DNA from: Actinomycetota bacterium
GTDB lineage: Bacteria; Actinomycetota; Actinomycetes; Nanopelagicales; Nanopelagicaceae
DNA: 6,118 nt
Reading direction: 5' to 3'
Assembly (NCBI GenBank): GCA_009699825.1
Contig: WLNM01000069.1
Span: forward strand, 1 to 6,118
In this document: positions 1-5,455 of the stretch, one piece after another
How positions within the stretch are numbered: the stretch's first letter is position 1
Layout of the letters: each line of letters opens with the position of its first letter
The notes under the pieces: model-generated
What the model saw: the letters and a program-made list of their open reading frames with translations, nothing else
What the model was told of the DNA's origin: nothing
Database searches by the model: none
Translations under genes and position numbers: made by a program

Positions 1-77
1 CCAAGACCGTTCGCGCGAAATTAGAGAGCCATGGGGTTGATGTGAAGCCCCTGAAAGGAGTTCAATTAGCTGTATAG
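1..77 (+). CDS. C-terminal end of an unidentified protein (5' partial)
   Basis: An open frame enters from the left edge (first whole codon at base 3) and ends at TAG 75-77. The 24 visible residues end in ...KPLKGVQLAV and are mixed charged and hydrophobic, as expected for the end of a soluble protein. Nothing identifies the family. The stop lies 46 bases before the amidase start on the same strand, with no terminator hairpin between, so the two genes could share a transcript. The other two forward frames are closed by early stops (for example TGA at 38-40 in one), which favours this frame. It could still be a chance open stretch, since only 25 codons are visible. Confidence 0.5.
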   Translation, partial: KTVRAKLESHGVDVKPLKGVQLAV

Positions 78-109
78 GGATTGGAATTCGGACAAAGCCA
101 ACTAATTAA

Positions 110-117
110 AAGAGGAG
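110..117 (+). promoter_or_regulatory. Ribosome binding site of the amidase gene
   Basis: The purine run AAGAGGAG sits 6 bases before the ATG at 124. It is one of the best Shine-Dalgarno matches among the + strand genes of the window and fixes the amidase start. Confidence 0.75.
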
Positions 118-123
118 CACACG

Positions 124-1614
124 ATGAGTTTTCAAGTATTAGAAACGACTATCGAAGAAGTTCATAAGGCATACCTAAGTGGTGAATTATCTGCACGTCA
201 GTTAGTTCAGGCTTATCTTGACCGTATTGCAGCTTATGACAAGAGTGGACCATCATTAAATTCGATTCTTGCAATTAATGCGGACGCACTGAAAGAAGCA
301 GATCGTTTAGACGCAGAATTAAAGGCAAGTGGAAAACTCAGCGGACCACTTCATGGCGTGCCTGTTGTAGTAAAAGACCAGGCAGAGACAGCCGGAATCA
401 AAACAACTTTCGGCTCAATTGCAGTTGATAATCACATTCCCACTAAAGATGCGACAGCAGTTGCTCAAATTAAAAAAGCAGGAGCCATTATTCTTGCAAA
501 AACCACGATGCCTGATTTTGCAACATCATGGTTTAGCTATTCTTCACAATCCGGAACAACTAAGAACCCATATGACTTAGCAAGAGACCCTGGCGGTTCA
601 AGTAGCGGCACTGGTTCATCATTGGCAGCTAACCTTGGTTTAGTTGGAATTGGTGAAGATACTGGTGGATCTATTCGTCTTCCAGGTTCCTTCTGCAGCT
701 TGGTTGGAATTCGCGTAACTCCAGGTTTAATCAGCAGAAACGGAATGTCACCTTTGGTGGTCTTCCAAGACACAGCTGGCCCAATGGCACGCACAGTTAA
801 AGATGCTGCAATCCTTTTGGATTCAATGGTTGGTTACGACCCACTAGATGAATACACAAGTGCTTTCTTCATCGGACGAAGCGATAAGAAGTACTCAGAG
901 TCAATTTCAAAGGATTCACTCTCTGGTGCTCGCATTGGTGTTGTCAGAGAAGCATTCGGAGATAACTCCGACCCAGATTGCGCTTCTGTTAATAAGGTCA
1001 TTGAGAACTCACTAGAACTTATGAAAAAAGCTGGCGCAATTCTTGTCGATGTCGAACTTCCAAATCTTATGGATTACATAGTCTCGACTTCACTTTATGT
1101 AACACAGGGGCGAAGCGATATGAATGGGTTCTTTGCAAAGCACCCTAACTTCGAATACAAGACTGTTGAAGCAATCATCGAAGCTAAGAAGTACCACCCT
1201 AAGCTTGAATTGCTAGAAGCCATCGCTGGTGGACCAAGCAAGCCAACTGATGATCCAGAGTTTTTCCCAAAGTTGGCAGAAAGAGAAAAGTTCCAACGTG
1301 CAATTGTTAACGCAATGGCTAAAGCAAATGTCGAAGCACTTGTATATCCAACAATGAGAATCGTTGCTCCAACACATGAAGAAACAGATGGCGATCGTTG
1401 GACAGTGTTGAATTTCCCAACGAACACTCTTATTGCCGCTCAAGCATGGTTACCAGCTGCAACAGTTCCAGCAGGTGCAACACCAGCTGGTCTACCAGTT
1501 GGATTAGAAATGGTTGGTTTGCCATACGGTGAAGCCAAGTTAATTTCTCTTGCTTACTCTTTTGAGCAAAATTCAAAGCTACGAGTTACTCCAAAATCAA
1601 CACCAGCTCTATAA
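124..1614 (+). CDS. Amidase-signature (AS) family hydrolase
   Basis: This 496-residue enzyme belongs to the amidase-signature superfamily, which hydrolyses amide bonds to a carboxylic acid and ammonia or an amine. The triad is visible: Lys84 in VVVKDQ, cis-Ser159 in GGSSSGTGSS, and the nucleophile Ser183 in DTGGSIRLP. The Lys-Ser and Ser-Ser spacings (75 and 24 residues) equal those of mammalian fatty acid amide hydrolase (142/217/241), so the active site looks intact. The VGIRVTPG stretch at about 194-201 corresponds to the usual VGLKPTxG. There is no signal peptide or membrane helix, so it should act in the cytosol. Length is normal for a stand-alone amidase. GatA of the tRNA amidotransferase is unlikely because no gatB or gatC lies nearby and the GatA-type VGLKPTYG is not kept. 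The substrate cannot be read from the sequence. The start has a strong RBS, and a terminator follows directly. Confidence 0.93.
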   Translation: MSFQVLETTIEEVHKAYLSGELSARQLVQAYLDRIAAYDKSGPSLNSILAINADALKEADRLDAELKASGKLSGPLHGVPVVVKDQAETAGIKTTFGSIAVDNHIPTKDATAVAQIKKAGAIILAKTTMPDFATSWFSYSSQSGTTKNPYDLARDPGGSSSGTGSSLAANLGLVGIGEDTGGSIRLPGSFCSLVGIRVTPGLISRNGMSPLVVFQDTAGPMARTVKDAAILLDSMVGYDPLDEYTSAFFIGRSDKKYSESISKDSLSGARIGVVREAFGDNSDPDCASVNKVIENSLELMKKAGAILVDVELPNLMDYIVSTSLYVTQGRSDMNGFFAKHPNFEYKTVEAIIEAKKYHPKLELLEAIAGGPSKPTDDPEFFPKLAEREKFQRAIVNAMAKANVEALVYPTMRIVAPTHEETDGDRWTVLNFPTNTLIAAQAWLPAATVPAGATPAGLPVGLEMVGLPYGEAKLISLAYSFEQNSKLRVTPKSTPAL

Positions 1615-1625
1615 ATTCCTAAATA

Positions 1626-1667
1626 GAAAATTCCGTAGCCTGCTAATACAGGGGCTGCGGAATTTTT
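1626..1667 (+). terminator. Intrinsic terminator after the amidase, probably bidirectional
   Basis: The arm AAAATTCCGTAGCC (1627-1640) pairs with GGCTGCGGAATTTT (1653-1666), giving 14 pairs with one G-T wobble (1636/1657), plus a possible G1626-T1667 wobble. The loop is 12 bases and can partly fold further (TG 1641-1642 with CA 1649-1650). The right arm ends in TTTTT (1663-1667), giving a U-tract for + transcripts. Read on the minus strand the hairpin also ends in TTTT (1630-1627). It begins 12 bases after the amidase stop and 7 bases beyond the stop of the possible minus-strand gene at 1674, so it could serve both. Confidence 0.85.
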
Positions 1668-1673
1668 CATTTA

Positions 1674-1796
1674 TTAGCTCTGCACTTCAAATTGGGCTCG
1701 CGATTGGGAAAACGTGAAGTACTGCTCAAATAAAGCAAAGCGGGCAAGTAATTCGCCAACTCTTTCTCGAGTCGCCACTGCAATATCAGAGCCCAC
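1674..1796 (-). CDS. Possible 40-residue protein, minus strand, unknown function
   Basis: Read on the minus strand, a GTG at 1796-1794 opens 40 codons ending in TAA (1676-1674). The product starts (M)GSDIAVATRERVGELLARF and ends SQSRAQFEVQS. It would be soluble, with an amphipathic helix-like middle (RERVGELLARFALFEQYF). A stop in the same frame at 1802-1800 means GTG is the first usable start. GAGGAAAG at 1812-1805 lies 8 bases before it, a fair Shine-Dalgarno. The stop is 7 bases from a hairpin that can terminate minus-strand transcripts. These coding signs agree, but the frame is short, no promoter is evident and I recognise no family. It could be a genuine small protein, a remnant of a larger gene, or chance. 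Confidence 0.4.
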   Translation of the reverse strand: MGSDIAVATRERVGELLARFALFEQYFTFSQSRAQFEVQS

Positions 1797-1840
1797 CCCT
1801 TACGCTTTCCTCAAAGAACACACTAAATCCACACAATAAC

Positions 1841-1845
1841 GGGAG
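1841..1845 (+). promoter_or_regulatory. Ribosome binding site of the three-helix membrane protein
   Basis: GGGAG (within GGGAGAG, 1841-1847) lies 5 bases before the ATG at 1851. It is the only clear Shine-Dalgarno in the 1851-2590 gene group. Confidence 0.65.
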
Positions 1846-1850
1846 AGAAC

Positions 1851-2222
1851 ATGAACGAGAAAGACTTATTAGAACTCTGGAACACAAAGCGTTCACAAAT
1901 TATCAACGCTCAAATCGCGCCAACTCTGATGCTGATCAGCGTTTTCGTATTGGCTGCATACGGCAAGTTTGATATGGCAACGGACGCCACTAAGTACCTC
2001 GTAATTGGTGTTGCAGCAGCCACAGGAATTCTCGCAATTATTTCTCAATACGCAGCCATCCGCGAAGCAGAGTCATTAATTGGTGATCTTAAGAAAATTA
2101 GCAAGCCAACAAAGCTTTCTAAGAAAATTGCAGATTCAGGTGAACTCCTACAACTCTCTGCAGTTGCAGTAGTTGGTCTAGGAATTGCCGTCTTCGTACT
2201 CGTTGTCTGGGCTGTCCTCTAA
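1851..2222 (+). CDS. Small membrane protein with three predicted helices, unknown function
   Basis: This 123-residue protein has three hydrophobic stretches long enough to cross the membrane: about 22-38 (IAPTLMLISVFVLAAYG), 49-66 (around VIGVAAATGILAIIS) and 99-122 (reaching nearly to the C-terminus). The first 21 residues are charged. A basic, Lys-rich loop at about 79-92 (KKISKPTKLSKK) should face the cytoplasm by the positive-inside rule, and the linker between helices 1 and 2 is short and acidic. No catalytic or ligand-binding motif is visible, and I do not recognise the family. It leads a tight group: the next gene starts 8 bases after its stop, and mycoredoxin follows. This hints at a shared transcript but does not prove a redox role. 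The start is supported by an RBS. Confidence 0.8.
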   Translation: MNEKDLLELWNTKRSQIINAQIAPTLMLISVFVLAAYGKFDMATDATKYLVIGVAAATGILAIISQYAAIREAESLIGDLKKISKPTKLSKKIADSGELLQLSAVAVVGLGIAVFVLVVWAVL

Positions 2223-2230
2223 ATAATCAG

Positions 2231-2350
2231 ATGGAAAAGTTCATAGTTATTGGCATCTTTGCCATCATCGTCATCTCTTTGCTGGTTGCCTATGAGCGGC
2301 CAGCAAAGAGTAAGAAGAAGATCACTGGACGCGGCGGAGACTTCGAGTAG
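2231..2350 (+). CDS. 39-residue single-helix membrane protein
   Basis: ATG 2231 opens 39 codons ending at TAG 2348-2350. Residues 5-20 (IVIGIFAIIVISLLVA) form one membrane helix. The tail YERPAKSKKKITGRGGDFE is strongly basic, then Gly-rich and acidic. With its short N-terminus (MEKF) and basic tail, the C-terminus should lie in the cytoplasm. It starts 8 bases after the previous stop and ends 3 bases before mycoredoxin. No Shine-Dalgarno is visible, so translation probably depends on coupling to the upstream gene. Coding character (helix followed by a basic stop-transfer tail) and perfect fit in the gap argue it is real. I do not know the family. It is in the same frame as mycoredoxin, and an 11-bp inverted repeat lies inside it. 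Confidence 0.65.
   Translation: MEKFIVIGIFAIIVISLLVAYERPAKSKKKITGRGGDFE
2275..2310 (+). repeat. 11-bp perfect inverted repeat inside the 39-residue gene
   Basis: CTCTTTGCTGG (2275-2285) is the exact reverse complement of CCAGCAAAGAG (2300-2310). Two G-T wobbles and a G-C pair (2286-2288 with 2297-2299) extend it to a 14-pair stem with an 8-base loop. No T-tract follows, so it is not a standard terminator. In the mRNA it would form a stable hairpin 43 bases before the mycoredoxin start. Confidence 0.6.
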
Positions 2351-2353
2351 CCC

Positions 2354-2590
2354 ATGTCATTTGTAATGTATTCAACGTCGTGGTGCGGGTATTGCAAACG
2401 CCTGAAATCTCAACTGGCCGAACTTGATATTACCTTTGAAGAGATCAATATCGAAGAGGTACCCGGCACCGCTGAAATTGTTGAGAAAGTAAATGGCGGC
2501 AACCGCACTGTTCCTACTCTTGTTTTCTCAGATGGAACCGCGATGACAAATCCTTCGGCGAAAGCAGTTGTAGAGAAGATGGCGGAATGA
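2354..2590 (+). CDS. mrx1: Mycoredoxin (glutaredoxin-like, Mrx1 type)
   Basis: This 78-residue thioredoxin-fold protein matches mycobacterial mycoredoxin-1 as I remember it. It has SWCGYCKRLK with active-site Cys11 and Cys14, VNGGNRTVPT with cis-Pro54, and DGTAMTNPSA (60-69) for thiol binding. Mycoredoxins reduce mixed disulfides between proteins and mycothiol, with Cys11 as the attacking cysteine and electrons from mycothiol via mycothiol disulfide reductase. It is expected in the cytosol and has no signal peptide. Length is usual for the family. ATG 2354 is taken as the start. An internal Met5 (2366) is possible but would begin at the edge of the first strand. Shine-Dalgarno support is weak (GGCGGAGA at 2332-2339, 14 bases away), so coupling to the gene that stops 3 bases earlier is likely. 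Confidence 0.93.
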   Translation: MSFVMYSTSWCGYCKRLKSQLAELDITFEEINIEEVPGTAEIVEKVNGGNRTVPTLVFSDGTAMTNPSAKAVVEKMAE

Positions 2591-2623
2591 CCGTTGGACT
2601 TTAAACCAGTGAAATAATTTCTT
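2591..2623 (+). promoter_or_regulatory. Short gap before the kinase; weak promoter candidate
   Basis: The 33 bases between mycoredoxin and the kinase have no Shine-Dalgarno. They contain TTGGAC (2594-2599) and TAATTT (2615-2620) with a 15-base spacer, shorter than ideal. If used, transcription would start at or just inside the kinase ATG at 2624, that is a leaderless or nearly leaderless mRNA. Without it, the kinase would be cotranscribed with the mycoredoxin group. Confidence 0.25.
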
Positions 2624-4042
2624 ATGCTCATTTTAGCAATTGATCAAGGGACTTCGGGAACGAAGGCACTCTTGCTTCACGACGGAGAAATCATTGCGCG
2701 GGCAAATGCGCATGTTCAGGTAAATCATTTTCCTGATGGTCGCGTTGAATGCAGTCCGCAAGAAGTTTGGAATTCAATCAAGATTGCAGTTGGGCAAGCC
2801 CTTGAAGGAAATAAGCTGCCTATAGATGCAGTTTCACTTGCAAACCAAGGCGAATCTGTCCTTGCGTGGAATAAAAAGAATCTCGAACCTCTGTCACCAG
2901 TCATTGTTTGGCAAGATTCGCGCGCGCAATCTTTGTGCCGGGCACGAGATAATTTTAATGATGTAATTCGAAGCCGCACAGGATTAGAAAATGATCCATA
3001 TTTTGTTGCACCTAAGATTCGATGGCTGCGGGATAATTTTCAAAGTGATTGCGTTATTACAACTCTTGATAGTTGGTTGATTGTGAAATTAACGAATAAG
3101 TTTGCAACTGATCCGTCTACGGCCTCCAGATCGATGTTAGTAGATTTAAAGAGTGGAAACTGGGATCAAGATTTACTTCGGATGTGGGATCTAGAAAATG
3201 AACTATTACCCGAGATTGTAAAAAATGACGCCATTGTTGGAGAGATTGTCGCAGCCGATCTTCCCCAACTAAAAGGCGTTCCATTAGCAGGTTTAATTGT
3301 CGATCAATCTGCAGCCTTGTTGGCGCAAAATTGTCTTGAACTCGGTGAAGCGAAATGCACGTACGGAACCGGAGCATTTTTGCTTAGCAACATTGGTGAA
3401 ACACCAAATGTTTCTCGAAATAAATTATCAGTCTCTTTAGCATGGGATGTATCGGGTAATAAACGTTATTACGAAGATGGACAAGTTTTCACTGCAGCAA
3501 GTGCTGTGGATTGGCTCATCGAAATAGGATTATTGCGTTCAGCTAATGACATTGATTCTCTACCTTTGCATTCAAACGGAGTTGTGGCGCTACCTGGCTT
3601 CGCAGGATTTGGCGCACCTCGATGGAAGCCCGATGGAAGTGCAACTATTACGGGACTCACTCTTGGAAGTTCAAAAGATGACATAGCCCGAGCCGTCATT
3701 AATGGGATTGCAGCTCAAGTTAACGAACTTATTAACGTTATTGAATCAGATGGAGTTAAAGTTAAGAAGTTACGAGTCGATGGCGGTTTGACGCAATCAA
3801 AGACTCTGATGCAGATGCAAGCAGATCTATCGCAAGTTGAAATTGAAGTTTTTCCTCATCCTGATGCAACCGCAGTCGGTGTTGGAATATTGGGAACCCT
3901 TGCGATGAACCCAGGTAAAGATCTAAAAGATGCGATTCCGCACGTCACACCAAGTGCTAGATACCGGCCTCAATGGAGTCAAGTTCAAGCAGAAGATTTT
4001 ATGCAACATTGGCATAATTCAACACAATCGTTAACTGATTAA
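2624..4042 (+). CDS. FGGY-family carbohydrate kinase, glycerol kinase-like
   Basis: This 472-residue sugar/polyol kinase uses ATP to phosphorylate its substrate and follows E. coli GlpK along its length. Visible motifs are the phosphate-binding DQGTSGTK (7-14), VWQDSR (95-100), DPYF (124-127), VDQSAAL (226-232), TYGTGAF (246-252), GFGAPRW (328-334) and VDGG (385-388). Glycerol contacts equivalent to GlpK Glu85, Tyr136, Asp246, Gln247 and Phe271 are present as Glu77, Tyr126, Asp227, Gln228 and Phe252. The contact Arg84 (in NQRE) is Gly76 (NQGE), so the substrate may not be glycerol. It is about 30 residues shorter than GlpK and lacks the GGTR loop that binds fructose-1,6-bisphosphate, so that feedback is unlikely. 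Start: the DQGT strand begins right after ATG 2624, though no RBS is seen. The dehydrogenase gene follows 15 bases later. Confidence 0.9.
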   Translation: MLILAIDQGTSGTKALLLHDGEIIARANAHVQVNHFPDGRVECSPQEVWNSIKIAVGQALEGNKLPIDAVSLANQGESVLAWNKKNLEPLSPVIVWQDSRAQSLCRARDNFNDVIRSRTGLENDPYFVAPKIRWLRDNFQSDCVITTLDSWLIVKLTNKFATDPSTASRSMLVDLKSGNWDQDLLRMWDLENELLPEIVKNDAIVGEIVAADLPQLKGVPLAGLIVDQSAALLAQNCLELGEAKCTYGTGAFLLSNIGETPNVSRNKLSVSLAWDVSGNKRYYEDGQVFTAASAVDWLIEIGLLRSANDIDSLPLHSNGVVALPGFAGFGAPRWKPDGSATITGLTLGSSKDDIARAVINGIAAQVNELINVIESDGVKVKKLRVDGGLTQSKTLMQMQADLSQVEIEVFPHPDATAVGVGILGTLAMNPGKDLKDAIPHVTPSARYRPQWSQVQAEDFMQHWHNSTQSLTD

Positions 4043-4046
4043 GAAC

Positions 4047-4060
4047 GGAAAACAGAATTG
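4047..4060 (+). promoter_or_regulatory. Weak RBS and TTG start of the GlpA-like gene
   Basis: The kinase stop TAA (4040-4042) lies in the same frame, six codons before TTG 4058-4060, and no ATG or GTG occurs between them. The FAD-binding GAGVVG motif is only about 10 residues in, so TTG is the only usual start that keeps the domain. GGAA (4047-4050) lies 7 bases upstream. Confidence 0.7.
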
Positions 4061-5452
4061 AAAACCTTTGATTTCGCAGTAATCGGCGCAGGCGTCGTCG
4101 GTAGCGCAATCACTCGCGAACTGACTAAATATTCTGACTCCGTAATCTGTATTGAATCCTTAGATGACGTCGGAGCCGGTACTTCAAAGGCGAACACTGC
4201 AATTTTGCACACTGGTTTCGACATGACACCTGGCACAGTGGAATCAAAACTTGTGGCCAAGGGATATCACTTACTAAGAAAATACGCCTCTGAAAGTGGC
4301 ATCGCCGTAGAAGAGACTGGCGCGATTTTAGTAGCGTGGAATCAAGTCGAAGCAGATGAAATTCCAAAGATACTTAACAAGGCAGTATCAAATGGTTATC
4401 AGGAATGCAAAATTTTAACTGCCGAAGAAGTCTATGCACGAGAGCCGCATTTGGGACCTGGTGTTGAATGTGGATTACTCGTTCCGGGGGAGTTCATTAT
4501 CGATCCTTGGAGTGTTTCACTCGCATTTGCAACTCAAGCAAAACGAGCAGGTGCAACGCTAGCGCTGAACACTGAAGTAACCTCCATTAAATCACGTGAC
4601 GGAATTTTTGAAATTGGAACCACCCAAGGAAGTTACACAGCTAAATTTATAGTAAATGCAGCAGGACTTTTCTCAGATGTCATAGATCAATTTTTAGGTT
4701 ACTCAGAGTTAAAAATTACTCCGCGACGTGGCGAACTCATTGTTTTTGATAAATTTTCTCGCTCGCTTCTCTCGCACATAATCCTTCCTGTTCCAACGGC
4801 CATGGGAAAAGGTGTCCTCGTTTCTCCTACGATTTTTGGAAACACGATGCTTGGACCAACGGCCGTAGATATAGAAGATAAGAGCGATCGACGAACAACT
4901 GAGTCTGGCTTTAAGTATCTGACAGATAAAGCAAAAATAATTTTTCCTGAGCTCCTTAACGAAGAAGTCACAGCGACATATGTTGGACTACGTGCTGCCA
5001 GTCATCAATCTGAATACTTCATAGAAAGTCGAGAAAAGGCCAGCTACATAACTGTTGGCGGTATTCGATCAACCGGGCTAACGGCTTCCTTAGCAATTGC
5101 TGAATATGTAATCGAATTGATGAAAGATTCTGGCATTGTCTTTGCAGATGCACGTGAGCATCCGCCAATTCATATGCCAAATCTTGGTGAGGCTTTTACA
5201 AGGCCTTATCGAAGCGAAGCCATGATTTCGCAAAACGCTGATTACGGAAAAATAATCTGTCATTGCGAAAAAGCATCACTTGGTGAAATTAAAGACGCAC
5301 TCGAATCAGATATTCCGCCAACTTCAATTTCTAGTCTAGGACGCCGAACTCGAGCATGTTTAGGTCGCTGTCAGGGTTTTTATTGCGAAGCGACACTTCG
5401 TGAAATTCTTCAAAGCCAGGCCAATGAATCGCAATTAAGTAAGCAGGCCTAA
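4058..5452 (+). CDS. FAD-dependent GlpA-like dehydrogenase with C-terminal BFD [2Fe-2S] domain
   Basis: This 464-residue flavoprotein probably oxidises glycerol 3-phosphate or a related phosphate ester. An N-terminal DAO-type fold binds FAD (VIGAGVVG, 8-15; NAAGLFSD, 200-207; GGIRSTGLTAS, 334-344). A BFD-like domain fills about 396-450, with cluster ligands Cys401, Cys403, Cys438 and Cys443 (CHC and CQGFYC), the same CxC...Cx4C layout as E. coli GlpA. The stretches GTSKANTAILHTGFD and PTAMGKGVLVSPT mark the TM1432-like clade as I remember it, rather than classical GlpA or GlpD. Cys434 is an extra cysteine where relatives usually have Gly. No membrane helix is present, so attachment or electron exit must come from partners. 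It sits 15 bases after the kinase and 3 bases before a second flavoprotein. L-2-hydroxyglutarate oxidase-like activity is an alternative. Confidence 0.87.
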   Translation: MKTFDFAVIGAGVVGSAITRELTKYSDSVICIESLDDVGAGTSKANTAILHTGFDMTPGTVESKLVAKGYHLLRKYASESGIAVEETGAILVAWNQVEADEIPKILNKAVSNGYQECKILTAEEVYAREPHLGPGVECGLLVPGEFIIDPWSVSLAFATQAKRAGATLALNTEVTSIKSRDGIFEIGTTQGSYTAKFIVNAAGLFSDVIDQFLGYSELKITPRRGELIVFDKFSRSLLSHIILPVPTAMGKGVLVSPTIFGNTMLGPTAVDIEDKSDRRTTESGFKYLTDKAKIIFPELLNEEVTATYVGLRAASHQSEYFIESREKASYITVGGIRSTGLTASLAIAEYVIELMKDSGIVFADAREHPPIHMPNLGEAFTRPYRSEAMISQNADYGKIICHCEKASLGEIKDALESDIPPTSISSLGRRTRACLGRCQGFYCEATLREILQSQANESQLSKQA

Positions 5453-5455
5453 TTT

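Larger units (their letters stand above)
1668..1850. other. Non-coding gap on the + strand upstream of the membrane-protein gene
   Basis: On the + strand this stretch has no supportable gene. It must contain the promoter for the 1851 gene, but I see no pair of convincing -35 and -10 boxes. On the minus strand it holds the small reading frame at 1796-1674. If that frame is real, only about 54 bases (1797-1850) separate two diverging starts. Confidence 0.5.

Noticed and set aside
33..53. GGGGTT...AAGCCCC as a terminator of the upstream gene
   Set aside because: The stem is short with a bulge, lies inside the coding part before the stop, and has no T-tract.
81..108. TTGGAA (81-86) and TAATTA (103-108) as an amidase promoter
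   Set aside because: The spacing of 16 is acceptable, but the -10 match is poor and transcription would begin inside or just after the RBS at 110-117, leaving it largely outside the mRNA.
537..794. Open frame of 85 codons on the minus strand inside the amidase gene
   Set aside because: It lies opposite the catalytic core of a clearly conserved amidase. The product is Pro- and Arg-rich with no recognisable domain, typical of an antisense shadow.
1095..1427. Open frame of 110 codons on the minus strand inside the amidase gene
   Set aside because: It is opposite the amidase C-terminal half, is Ser-rich without a fold-like pattern, and has no independent RBS or terminator. It is a shadow of the real gene.
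124..1614. Amidase as GatA of the tRNA amidotransferase
   Set aside because: No gatC or gatB nearby, and the GatA-type VGLKPTYG sequence is replaced by VGIRVTPG. A stand-alone amidase fits better.
2275..2310. The inverted repeat as an intrinsic terminator
   Set aside because: No T-run follows on either strand, and it lies inside a translated frame within a tight gene group.
4699..4971. Open frame of 90 codons on the minus strand inside the GlpA-like gene
   Set aside because: It overlaps well-conserved flavoprotein sequence, and its Ser/Arg-rich product resembles no family.
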